Shown here in pieces: positions 1 to 7,393 of a stretch of DNA of 23,568 nt. The DNA comes from a virus. Below the pieces are notes generated by a model. It saw only the letters and a list, made by a program, of their open reading frames with translations. It was not told the origin of the DNA and did not search any database. Numbering within the stretch: position 1 is the stretch's first letter; each line of letters opens with the position of its first letter. The translations under genes and the position numbers were made by a program. The DNA is taken from positions 1 to 23,568 of IMG/VR virus record IMGVR_UViG_3300020162_000965. One strand, written 5' to 3'.

Positions 1-971
1 AGAATGGTAAATTCTTTGTTGCAACTAAGTCCGCTTTCAACAAGAATCCTAAGATTAATCACACAGAATCAGATATTGACAAGAACCACGGACACGCACC
101 TGGTCTTGCAAAAACACTTAAACACGCATTAAAACACTTACCAAAAGTAACACCAAAACATGGTGTTTACCAAGGTGACTTGATGCATCATGCAGATACT
201 AAACAATTACATGAAGATTTTATAATTGAAGCTAAAGATAGTAAAGTATCTTTTACACCAAACACAATCACTTATACACCGAAAAGCAAAGAAGATGCGG
301 ATAAGGTTAAAAAGTCAAAAGTTGGTATTGTAGTTCATCACAAGTATAGTGATGACATGAAAAGTGCTTCGCCTCATGTTGACCTTCACAATTTCAAACA
401 ACATCCTGATGTTCACCTCCATGGTGCGGAACATGATACTAGCAAAGTTAAACATTCCTCAGAGAATGAACACACTTTCCAAAAACACATGGCTGCAGCC
501 AAAGATATCCATGACACACATGGACATAAAATGTATGATGCAGTTCACCACAAACATAGTGGGGAAACTGGTCACCTATCTACATACATTAACAAAACAG
601 TTAGACACGATGAAGTTCCTTCTGTCAAAGGTTTCAAAGAACACTTGCATAATGAACATGAAAAAATGGCATCTAAAGTGAAAACTGAAAAGGCAAAAGC
701 TGAAAAGACAGGTGAAGGTAAGTCACAAATTGCTCACGTAGAAAAACACAAAGCACATTATGGCCATTTGTTTAATATGCACCATCACCTACATCAAGCC
801 AAAAATGCATTGGTAAATTCTTTGGAAACACATGAAGGACGTTATCATCACCACATTGAAGGTAAGAAGTCTAAGCCAGAAGGTTTTGTTGTTCACCACG
901 CCAACGAACCAACCAAATTAGTGAATCGTGCAGAATTCGCTAAACAAAATTTATTAAAAGTACGTAAATGA
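1..971 (+). CDS. 5'-truncated His-rich protein (DUF6267-like), possible ligase/nucleotidyltransferase fold
   Basis: The reading frame is open from base 3, so the gene begins upstream of the window; the TTG-ATG at 180-185 is internal, because the codons before it (HGVYQGDLMHH) read straight through. I recognise the N-terminal part visible here (NGKFFVATKSAFN, NHGHAPGL, GVYQGDLM) as a family common in T4-like aquatic phages, which I believe is DUF6267. The protein is very rich in His and Lys. Several pieces resemble polynucleotide-ligase/nucleotidyltransferase motifs: GVYQGDLM near codon 56-63 as motif III, VGIVVH as motif IIIa, PEGFVVHH near the C-terminus as motif IV, and the following TKLVNR as motif V. 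The catalytic KxDG motif would lie upstream and cannot be seen. A His-rich helical stretch sits between the putative motifs IIIa and IV. The stop overlaps the next start as ATGA (968-971), which implies translational coupling. Family membership is likely; the fold assignment is inference. Confidence 0.75.
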   Translation, partial: NGKFFVATKSAFNKNPKINHTESDIDKNHGHAPGLAKTLKHALKHLPKVTPKHGVYQGDLMHHADTKQLHEDFIIEAKDSKVSFTPNTITYTPKSKEDADKVKKSKVGIVVHHKYSDDMKSASPHVDLHNFKQHPDVHLHGAEHDTSKVKHSSENEHTFQKHMAAAKDIHDTHGHKMYDAVHHKHSGETGHLSTYINKTVRHDEVPSVKGFKEHLHNEHEKMASKVKTEKAKAEKTGEGKSQIAHVEKHKAHYGHLFNMHHHLHQAKNALVNSLETHEGRYHHHIEGKKSKPEGFVVHHANEPTKLVNRAEFAKQNLLKVRK

Positions 972-2770
972 AGTCATTTTTAGATATACTACAAGAAGAT
1001 AAATCTGGTGAAACCCACCATGTTTTTACTTTTGGTAGAATGAATCCGCCTACTACTGGCCACTTGAAGTTAATTGACAAAGTTAAAGAAGTAGCTAAGA
1101 AGCATAATGCAACACATACAGTGGTAACCTCTCATTCTCAGGATGCAAAAAAGAATCCACTTTCTGCTTCTCAAAAATTAAAACACCTAAAACGTTATTC
1201 TCCAGGAACTCACTTTGAGGCTTCTTCAAAAGAACATCCTACGTTCCTACATCATGCCGCAGAACTACACAAAAGGGGTGTAACACACCTTCATATGGTG
1301 GTCGGTTCCGACCGTGTGCATGAAATGAAAACAAAATTACACCATTATAATGGTTCACATGAAGGTTCATTATATCATTTCAAAAAGATTCATGTACATT
1401 CAGCTGGTGAACGTGATCCGGATGCAGAAGGCACAACTGGTATGTCCGGTACCAAGATGCGTGAACACGCCAAGAATAAAGACGTTGCAAAATTCAAACA
1501 AGGTATTCCACATCATGTATCGGATACTCATGCAAAAGAATTGATGCATGACACAAGAAAAGGAATGGGATTACACGAATCTTACAATCGTGGCATTTTC
1601 AAGGCCATTTTTGTAACAGGTGGACCAGGTTCCGGTAAAGATGTTATCATCCGTGAAGCAATTGCAGAATCAAAAGCAGTAGAGTTAAATTCAGTACAAG
1701 CTTTTGATTATTTGATGGACAAACAGAAGTTGTCAGAAAAAACTAATGACTTTCGTAGGGAAGCAATTAGAAATCGTGGTCCGTTAATTATTAATGGGCC
1801 TGCGGATGACCATTCTCGCATCATTACAATCAAGGAAGAACTGGAAGAACTTGGTTATGAAACAATTATGGTATTTGTTAATACTACAGACCGAGCTAGT
1901 CAGGAAAGAAATCTTAGACTTACAAAGATGATTGCCGAATCAATCAGACGAGAAAAGTGGGAACTCGCCCAAACCTGTAAAGAATCTTACGTTCAAAATT
2001 TTGATAATTTCATATATTTTGACAATAGTTCCGAAATTGAATCTATTGAGGAAGATATTACTGAGACCTATAAAAAAATAAATACATTTATAGAAAGTAA
2101 AAATTATGGCGAAATTTCTTATTCGTGGTTGGAAAATCATGGTAGGTTGAATGCCAATGTTCCATTTAATTATTTTAAGGAAAATTATCATGCTAAAGAA
2201 AGTATTAGACTGGTTGAAAATAAAACCAAAAACGAACCAAAACTCCGTAGTGGAGGAGGCCCAAAAGCCGATGGACCAGACGACATTACACCAGACAACA
2301 GAGCAGGTGACCCCAGTTCCGGTGATATCAAGTGGAACGGAAACAAAAGAAGAGGTAGTTACATCTTCAAAACCTACAGCGAAGAAGCCAGTGGCCCAAA
2401 AATCAAAATCTACCCAGAGCCAAAAGAAAGCAACTTCTCCAAAGACAAAGACAAAGTAAATAAAAAGAAATACTCCGATGTTCCCACAGTAAGTCAGAGA
2501 CTTAGAAATGTGACGACCATCGGACCAGAATTCGATACACGCCAACAGGGAACAGTATACCCTATGTCTGGTCTAGGCGATGTAACATATAGAGAACAAG
2601 TGGAATTTAAGAACTTTAGAAATAGAGTTAAAGAAGCAATTGACGATCCAGGTGCAAATGACATGGGTGTTGGTGGAACTTTAGGTGGTGCAACCAATAA
2701 AGAACCAATGCAGTCATACAAAGACCAGGATAGAAATGTAAAGATTGTAACTAAAAAGAAAAAGAAATGA
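968..2770 (+). CDS. Nucleotidyltransferase-P-loop kinase fusion with N-terminal capsid-targeting-like sequence
   Basis: This 600-residue protein has four parts. Residues 1-10 (MKSFLDILQE) match the T4 capsid-targeting sequence and end in an L-x-E head-protease site. Residues about 18-180 are a cytidylyltransferase/NMN-adenylyltransferase-like domain, with GRMNPPTTGH (23-32, the HxGH element as TTGH), VVGSDR (111-116) and MSGTKMR (159-165, the ISSTxxR-type element). Residues about 208-375 are a P-loop kinase-like domain with Walker A GGPGSGKD (218-225), LIINGPADD (273-281) and an Arg-rich lid-like stretch near 314-329. The C-terminal 220 residues are low-complexity and charged, ending in a module (MGVGGTLGGATNKEPM) that I know from other virion proteins of aquatic T4-like phages. 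An NMNAT-like domain followed by a kinase recalls bacterial NadR, but the substrate cannot be read from sequence. The gene overlaps both neighbours by ATGA. The domains are well supported; the reaction is not. Confidence 0.85.
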   Translation: MKSFLDILQEDKSGETHHVFTFGRMNPPTTGHLKLIDKVKEVAKKHNATHTVVTSHSQDAKKNPLSASQKLKHLKRYSPGTHFEASSKEHPTFLHHAAELHKRGVTHLHMVVGSDRVHEMKTKLHHYNGSHEGSLYHFKKIHVHSAGERDPDAEGTTGMSGTKMREHAKNKDVAKFKQGIPHHVSDTHAKELMHDTRKGMGLHESYNRGIFKAIFVTGGPGSGKDVIIREAIAESKAVELNSVQAFDYLMDKQKLSEKTNDFRREAIRNRGPLIINGPADDHSRIITIKEELEELGYETIMVFVNTTDRASQERNLRLTKMIAESIRREKWELAQTCKESYVQNFDNFIYFDNSSEIESIEEDITETYKKINTFIESKNYGEISYSWLENHGRLNANVPFNYFKENYHAKESIRLVENKTKNEPKLRSGGGPKADGPDDITPDNRAGDPSSGDIKWNGNKRRGSYIFKTYSEEASGPKIKIYPEPKESNFSKDKDKVNKKKYSDVPTVSQRLRNVTTIGPEFDTRQQGTVYPMSGLGDVTYREQVEFKNFRNRVKEAIDDPGANDMGVGGTLGGATNKEPMQSYKDQDRNVKIVTKKKKK

Positions 2771-3252
2771 AATCTTTCAAAGAATTTTTATATGAAGTAG
2801 ATGCATTAACTATGAAACAAGATGCTGAAGAAATTAAGCGTCAGAAAAAACATCTAAAAGATAAAGTTAAAGAATATCAAGACCAAGCAAATAGGGAAAA
2901 ATCTGTTGGTCAATATGGTGGTGCAGCAAGCGCCAAAGCAAAATCATTTGAATTGGCTGCAAATAATATTAAAGAATCTACACCTGCATGGCAACGTTCG
3001 GCTGGAAAAAATCCAGAAGGTGGGTTAAATAGAAAAGGTATTGCTTCGTATCGTAGAGAAAATCCAGGTTCTAAACTTTCAATGGCTGTTACAACAAAGC
3101 CATCTAAGTTGGATCCAGATAGTAAAGCTGCAAAAAGAAGAAAGTCATTTTGTGCCAGAATGTCTGGTATGAAAAAGAGATTAACATCTGCTAAGACTGC
3201 TAATGATCCTGATTCAAGAATCAATAAGTCTTTGCGTAAATGGAATTGTTAA
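2767..3252 (+). CDS. Small basic phage protein (DUF6321-like) with capsid-targeting-like N-terminus
   Basis: This 161-residue protein starts at an ATGA overlap with the upstream fusion enzyme. Residues 1-10 (MKSFKEFLYE) have the capsid-targeting pattern and an L-Y-E site at 8-10. A Lys/Glu/Gln-rich helical segment follows (about 15-70). The C-terminal 90 residues form a widespread phage domain, which I believe is DUF6321, with TPAWQRSAGKNPEGGL, a RRKSFCARMSGMKKR core, DPDSRINKSLRKWNC at the terminus and two conserved Cys. Its biochemical role is unknown to me. The strong positive charge would suit a DNA-associated internal head protein, but that is inference. Family assignment is good; function is open. 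Confidence 0.85.
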   Translation: MKSFKEFLYEVDALTMKQDAEEIKRQKKHLKDKVKEYQDQANREKSVGQYGGAASAKAKSFELAANNIKESTPAWQRSAGKNPEGGLNRKGIASYRRENPGSKLSMAVTTKPSKLDPDSKAAKRRKSFCARMSGMKKRLTSAKTANDPDSRINKSLRKWNC

Positions 3253-3265
3253 ACGGAGAACAACA

Positions 3266-4210
3266 ATGATAAATTTCAATAAAAAAGACCCAGTTGCTGA
3301 TGTAATCAGAGACATTATGGAAAAAGAACTATCTACAGCACAAAAGAAAATTGCTGCACTTGCTGGAGATAAAAAAACAATTGATGCTTTGGATTTGGCG
3401 GCTCTACGTGCTGGCAAAAAACCAACATCAGAAGAAGCAGTTGAAGAAAATGCCTTTGATTATAAAAGTCCTCGTCCAATAGAACCAAAAGGTGGATCTG
3501 GCATAAAACAAGGTTCACGTTATGGTGGTTCTAAACAAAAAGAAAAGCCAGAACAAGAAGAACCTAAAGAAAAAATGAAGGAAGAAATTGATCCTTCTGA
3601 TAGAACAAAAGATACTCTTGCTGGTCGCACAAAGACCAAACAAAAAGACGATGTTGGTCCAGGTTCAGATGGCAAAAGCACTAAAGTTAAATATCATCCA
3701 GGTCCTATGACTCTTAAAGGCATGAAAGAAAAATATGAAGAACCAATCATTGATGAATTGATTAATGAAGTTCTTTCTAAAGATGCAGATGCTGGTGATT
3801 ATATTCACGACTTTGTTCACTCAGACAATCCAAAGTTTGCTGGTAAATCTAAAGCAGAACGTAAAAAAATGGCTCTTGGTGCTTACTATGGAAAAAAGAA
3901 TGAAGAATATGTTGAAGAAGGTATGTTGAAAACTGTTGCTAAGAAAGCATTTAAGGCATTAACTGGTGGTTCAGATGAGGACCAACTAGAAGCATTGAAA
4001 AAAAGAATGTACAAGCCTGAACCTGCTAAGAAACCAACTAAAGAAGAAGTTGTAATGGAAGGCCGTTCTCCAGTATCATCTCCAGGCATGGACACTCCTT
4101 TTGTTACTGATGCAGAAAACAAACCTTTATCAAACGCAAAAGAATTGGCTGCAAAAACCATGAAAAGAATGAAGAATGAAATGCTTGGAAAAGCAGGAAC
4201 ATCCGAATAA
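3266..4210 (+). CDS. Highly charged modular virion-region protein, unknown function
   Basis: I place the start at ATG 3266, preceded by GGAG at 3255-3258 with good spacing. An in-frame ATG at 3203 lies inside the upstream gene and has no comparable ribosome site. The product is 314 residues, dominated by Lys, Glu and Pro, with probable disordered linkers. A recognisable module near residues 170-210 reads LSKDADAGDYIHDFVHSDNP and then KFAGKSKAERKKMALGAYYG. I know close variants of it from many virion-associated proteins of aquatic phages. A basic segment (MLKTVAKKAFKALTGG) follows. The composition resembles prohead core or scaffold proteins of T4-like phages, but no signature proves this. It sits between two other charged proteins in the virion block. 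Confidence 0.8.
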   Translation: MINFNKKDPVADVIRDIMEKELSTAQKKIAALAGDKKTIDALDLAALRAGKKPTSEEAVEENAFDYKSPRPIEPKGGSGIKQGSRYGGSKQKEKPEQEEPKEKMKEEIDPSDRTKDTLAGRTKTKQKDDVGPGSDGKSTKVKYHPGPMTLKGMKEKYEEPIIDELINEVLSKDADAGDYIHDFVHSDNPKFAGKSKAERKKMALGAYYGKKNEEYVEEGMLKTVAKKAFKALTGGSDEDQLEALKKRMYKPEPAKKPTKEEVVMEGRSPVSSPGMDTPFVTDAENKPLSNAKELAAKTMKRMKNEMLGKAGTSE

Positions 4211-4219
4211 GGTAAAAAA

Positions 4220-5563
4220 ATGAGCAATAGAGCAGAATTACTTAAATCAATTATTAAAGGTACTGGCATTTCCGAAGATGCAGCCTTAGACAAATACCTA
4301 TTGTCTAGAGGAATTAATCCACAGTTTGCCACTAAGGACCAAAAAGTTGCTCATTCCAAAACTACAAACTTCATCAATTGGAAAAAGAATAGAATGATGG
4401 AAGAAACTTTGGATGAAAAAGTTGACAAAAAAGATACAGTTACATTAGATATTCCTTTATTGATTCGTGTTTTAGAATTGGCTCGTGAAGATATCAAAAC
4501 AGACATGGACTTGCATCGTGTTGTAGAAAAATTGATTAACATCCGTAACAAAGGTATGTTGACAATGAAAGACTACAACTACATTGCTAAAATCCATGAA
4601 GAAGTTTTTGCAGAAAGCCATGTTGCTATCGCTATGGGTAAAGAAATGGATGATGAGGGCAGTATGATTATGAATCAATTGGATCAAATGGAACGTTCCA
4701 TCAATATGATGCGTGATACTGTCAAAGACCCAAAAATGCAAGTTCCTGCTTGGGTTCAATCCAAAGTAACTTTAGCCGCTGATTATATTGAAACAGTTGC
4801 TGGTTATATGTCAAGTAAAAATGAAGAAGTTGAACCAATTGATGAAATATCAAAAGAATTGACTCACGCATACTTTAAAAAATCAATTAAAGATACGTCT
4901 AAACAGAATAGAAAACAACGTATGTCCGGTCAAGGCCGTGCAATCAAAAGATTGACAAATAAGTTAACTTTACCTGATACTGTTGCAAAAGATTATGCAA
5001 AAAACAAACCTGGTCAATATGTTGGTGATTCTGTTGAACATGATGGTACACCAATAGTAGAAGCACAATCAGCTGCATTGAGATTCCAAAAAGCACTTCA
5101 ACGTGAAAAAGCAAAACGTGAGGAACAAGAACGTAAAGATGCAGAGTCTAAAGCTCGTGCAGAAAAGTTATTGAATCCATCTAAATCAATTAAAGAAGAT
5201 AAGTTTCAGGACTCAATGGCTGCAACACAAACTGTTGGCATGGAAGTGGATAATCCATCAGATGCTGAAAGAAAAAGTCAAAGGTCCAAATCTGCTCGTA
5301 TAATCAAATCCATCTATAAAAGAAAAAATATGAAGGAAGAATTATACGACCACGAAAAGGAAGATAAACCCACAACATCATATGGTAAAAAACCAAAGAT
5401 GAGTGTAACAAAACCAACAGATAATGTCGGCGAAAATAAACCAGACGCTGCCGCTGTTCTGACAGGTGGAAAAACATTAACAGGCCAAACGAGAGATACT
5501 ATTGAGATTGACCCAATGATGAAAAAGCGTCCAGGATCTGATCCTACTGGTAAAAACAAATAA
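4220..5563 (+). CDS. Large charged virion-region protein, putative head/core-associated
   Basis: This 447-residue, mainly helical and charged protein starts nine bases after the previous stop. Three recurrent phage modules can be seen. Residues about 75-115 (TLDIPLLIRVLELAREDIKTD) form an amphipathic domain. Residues about 140-200 hold DEGSMIMNQLDQMERSINMM, then VPAWVQSKVTLAADYIETV, a module I know from many phages. Residues about 208-245 begin with IDEISKELTHAYFKKSIKDT. A long Lys/Glu/Arg-rich helix (about 283-315) and a disordered C-terminus ending in GKNK follow. These modules typically occur in structural or core proteins, but no enzymatic motif is visible. The adjacent late promoter and structural gene support a virion role. 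The exact role is unknown. Confidence 0.8.
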   Translation: MSNRAELLKSIIKGTGISEDAALDKYLLSRGINPQFATKDQKVAHSKTTNFINWKKNRMMEETLDEKVDKKDTVTLDIPLLIRVLELAREDIKTDMDLHRVVEKLINIRNKGMLTMKDYNYIAKIHEEVFAESHVAIAMGKEMDDEGSMIMNQLDQMERSINMMRDTVKDPKMQVPAWVQSKVTLAADYIETVAGYMSSKNEEVEPIDEISKELTHAYFKKSIKDTSKQNRKQRMSGQGRAIKRLTNKLTLPDTVAKDYAKNKPGQYVGDSVEHDGTPIVEAQSAALRFQKALQREKAKREEQERKDAESKARAEKLLNPSKSIKEDKFQDSMAATQTVGMEVDNPSDAERKSQRSKSARIIKSIYKRKNMKEELYDHEKEDKPTTSYGKKPKMSVTKPTDNVGENKPDAAAVLTGGKTLTGQTRDTIEIDPMMKKRPGSDPTGKNK

Positions 5564-5565
5564 CA

Positions 5566-5573
5566 CATAAATA
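5566..5573 (+). promoter_or_regulatory. Putative T4-type late promoter (CATAAATA)
   Basis: The octamer CATAAATA differs from the T4 late consensus TATAAATA at the first base only and fits the NATAAATA pattern reported for T4-like cyanophages. It sits just after a stop codon in one of the few intergenic gaps, 33 bases before the start of a structural-type gene. That gene also has a strong AGGAG ribosome site (5597-5601). Confidence 0.6.
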
Positions 5574-5606
5574 AGCAACATAACCAAAGGTTAAAAGGAG
5601 ACAAAA

Positions 5607-6209
5607 ATGTCAGCATGGTCAAATACAGATTTATATGCAAATACAAAACCAAAATTTCCAGAACTGAGACAAGTTCGGGAAGTTTATAACCTGAGCGTGG
5701 CAAATAGTGCCGCATCAGGTGCAGCTACCATCACTTTCACCTATAATGATGGTGGCCAAAATAACGTAGCAAACGTTGGTGTAATAGTTGGAAGTTATGC
5801 TTACGGTCCAAACTTAACAGCCAACGGTACTCCAAACTTCTTTGCTGGAAATACTAGAGTTACAAGTGTTAATGGTAATACACTAACATTTAATTCTGGA
5901 ACAACTGGTGTCATAGCTTCTGGTACAATAATTGAGTTTGACCAACAAATTAAATGGCAAACTGGACCAGCAAACACATTTAATCAAGACACAGTTTTAG
6001 TTACTGCTACCCGTGCTGCTAATGCTTCTTGGGGTTCAGCAAACCACGCAGAAGGCGCACATACTGGTTGGGTTCATGTCGTTTCTGGTACTGGTGGCCG
6101 TTTAGGACGTAAACAAGTAGAAACATTAGTTTGTTTAGCTAATGCAGTTGCTTATAACGCACTTTCTGGTAATACAAGTAACAGCGGAACTTATTACGCT
6201 GGTCTATAA
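5607..6209 (+). CDS. Putative virion structural (head decoration-like) protein
   Basis: This 200-residue protein is rich in Ala, Gly, Thr, Asn and Val with predicted beta-structure, unlike the charged proteins before it. The N-terminus (MSAWSNTDLYANTKPKFPELRQVREV) and the C-terminal pattern HTGWVHVVSGTGGRLGRKQ followed by VETLVCLAN resemble a virion-protein family I know from T4-like aquatic phages. Its own late-type promoter (5566), a strong AGGAG ribosome site with six-base spacing, and a rho-independent terminator directly downstream (6217) make it an isolated, probably highly expressed transcription unit, as expected for an abundant virion protein. I cannot say whether it decorates the head or belongs to the tail. 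Confidence 0.75.
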   Translation: MSAWSNTDLYANTKPKFPELRQVREVYNLSVANSAASGAATITFTYNDGGQNNVANVGVIVGSYAYGPNLTANGTPNFFAGNTRVTSVNGNTLTFNSGTTGVIASGTIIEFDQQIKWQTGPANTFNQDTVLVTATRAANASWGSANHAEGAHTGWVHVVSGTGGRLGRKQVETLVCLANAVAYNALSGNTSNSGTYYAGL

Positions 6210-6216
6210 TGAAAAT

Positions 6217-6240
6217 GGGCACCTTCGGGTGCCCGTTTCT
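6217..6240 (+). terminator. Rho-independent terminator with UUCG tetraloop
   Basis: GGGCACC (6217-6223) pairs perfectly with GGTGCCC (6228-6234) around a TTCG loop closed by C-G, which is an exceptionally stable hairpin. A T-rich tail (GTTTCTAT) follows. It begins eight bases after the stop of the structural gene and is the clearest terminator in the window. Confidence 0.92.
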
Positions 6241-6245
6241 ATACT

Positions 6246-6632
6246 ATGTTTGATAATTTGAATGAAGATAATTTTTTAATGTATGCTGTGAAGTGTTATA
6301 CATCACCGCATTGTATTATGTCAGAATTTGAGGGAGATATTAAAAGAACAAAATACCTGAAAAGGTTATTTCGTAGATATAAAATCACCAAGACAATCAA
6401 AGAAAGACTTATTCTAAATCATATTATCTTATTGAATAATGTTTTTGGAACAGAAGCATCTGCAAGAATATTATTCTATAAGACCGATGAACGAGATTAT
6501 GATATACTGAAAACTTTTTTATCTTACTTAAACCTTGCACCTGATGTGGTGTATGGAATTAGAGGTAAAAATATAATAGTAACGGAAATTCCTTTAGATA
6601 AAAATGTCGCAGAGATATTAACACAAATATGA
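6246..6632 (+). CDS. Conserved T4-like phage protein of unknown function
   Basis: This 128-residue, mainly helical protein contains FDNLNEDNFLMYAVKCY, KRTKYLKRLFRRYK, LKERLILNHIILLNNVFG-like (here IKERLILNHIILLNNVFG) and ARILFYK. I recognise it as a family conserved in T4-like cyanophages and their relatives, without known function. It starts six bases after the terminator tail and has no evident Shine-Dalgarno, so its transcript source is unclear; read-through or an unseen promoter is possible. The stop overlaps the next start as ATGA. Confidence 0.8.
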   Translation: MFDNLNEDNFLMYAVKCYTSPHCIMSEFEGDIKRTKYLKRLFRRYKITKTIKERLILNHIILLNNVFGTEASARILFYKTDERDYDILKTFLSYLNLAPDVVYGIRGKNIIVTEIPLDKNVAEILTQI

Positions 6633-6931
6633 AAACATTCAAACAATACATAGAAGAAGTTAAGGAACCAACTGGTGGTCTGAAAAAGGCTTGTTGGACT
6701 GGTTATACTGCTGTTGGCATGAAAATGAAAGGCGGCAGAAAAGTTCCTAATTGTGTACCAGAAGAAGTTGTAAAAGAAGATGGCATGGGCGGCGGTGTTG
6801 TAGCCGCTAACAATGTTGGTTCTGGAAACATTGCTGGTTCTGGCGGCCAAGGTGGTGAACCTGGTGTCAATCCTAAAAAGAAAAAAGGTCCTGTACTAAT
6901 ACAGATGGCCAAAAGAAAATCACCAATGTAA
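6629..6931 (+). CDS. Small Gly-rich protein with capsid-targeting-like N-terminus
   Basis: This 100-residue protein starts at an ATGA overlap. Residues 1-10 (MKTFKQYIEE) are the closest match in the window to the T4 internal-protein leader, with I-E-E at 8-10 as the predicted head-protease site. Next comes a compact motif CWTGYTAVGMKMKGGRKVPN ending in CVP (about 22-44), common in aquatic phage proteins. Then follows a Gly/Asn-rich segment (NNVGSGNIAGSGGQGGEPGV) and a basic tail. I recognise the modules from other virion-associated phage proteins; no enzymatic function is visible. A packaged internal head protein is the best inference. Confidence 0.8.
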   Translation: MKTFKQYIEEVKEPTGGLKKACWTGYTAVGMKMKGGRKVPNCVPEEVVKEDGMGGGVVAANNVGSGNIAGSGGQGGEPGVNPKKKKGPVLIQMAKRKSPM

Positions 6932-6937
6932 TTTATC

Positions 6938-7393
6938 ATGTGGATGTTGCAATGGTTACCTAATTGGATCTTCTACGCCGTCTTAATAACCGGCGTTTTT
7001 GGTTTGGTCGTATCATATTTCATACGATTTCTTAGTTTCATTCCTTTACTCTACGTCTACAAAACTCCCATACAACTTGGTTCAATAATCGCAATTGCAA
7101 TTGGTACTTTTATGGCCGGTGCAATACATGATAATGAAGCGTGGGAAACAAGAGTCAAGGAGATGCAGGAAAAAGTTGCAGCAGCAGAAGCACAATCAAA
7201 AGAAGAAAATGTGAAGATTGTGGAAAAAGTGATAACAAAAACTCAAGTAATAAAAACCCGTGGCCAAGACATTGTTAAATATGTTGACCGTGAAATTGTC
7301 AAGTATGATGAAAAGTTTGCTAAAGGTGGAATTTGTGAAATTCCACAAGAATTTATTAAAGCACATAATGATGCAGCAGAGGCACCAAAATGA
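6938..7393 (+). CDS. Putative inner-membrane spanin (Rz-like)
   Basis: This 151-residue protein has two hydrophobic segments (about residues 8-29 and 46-62). A Lys/Glu/Ala heptad-like coiled coil follows (about 66-120) and then a short C-terminal region with one Cys. Its 3' end overlaps the lipoprotein gene at 7390 by ATGA. A membrane-anchored coiled-coil protein translationally coupled to a small lipoprotein is the architecture of Rz/Rz1 spanins, which fuse inner and outer membranes at lysis in Gram-negative hosts. Classical Rz has one N-terminal membrane helix, so two are unusual; with both ends in the periplasm the coiled coil would still be correctly placed. The call rests on architecture and context, not on sequence similarity. 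Confidence 0.6.
   Translation: MWMLQWLPNWIFYAVLITGVFGLVVSYFIRFLSFIPLLYVYKTPIQLGSIIAIAIGTFMAGAIHDNEAWETRVKEMQEKVAAAEAQSKEENVKIVEKVITKTQVIKTRGQDIVKYVDREIVKYDEKFAKGGICEIPQEFIKAHNDAAEAPK

Noticed and set aside
180-182. TTG-ATG at 180 as the start of the first gene
   Set aside because: The frame is open to base 3 and the upstream codons continue a recognisable family sequence, so this is internal to a truncated gene.
1940-2545. Long minus-strand open frame
   Set aside because: It lies opposite the well-supported fusion enzyme gene, has no ribosome site or family resemblance, and reads as a complement of its Lys/Glu-rich codons. Other minus-strand frames (for example 3886-4332 and 5314-5715) are rejected for the same reason.
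3203-3265. Earlier in-frame ATG for the gene at 3266
   Set aside because: It lies inside the preceding gene, lacks a ribosome site and encodes a segment unlike the rest; GGAG precedes ATG 3266.
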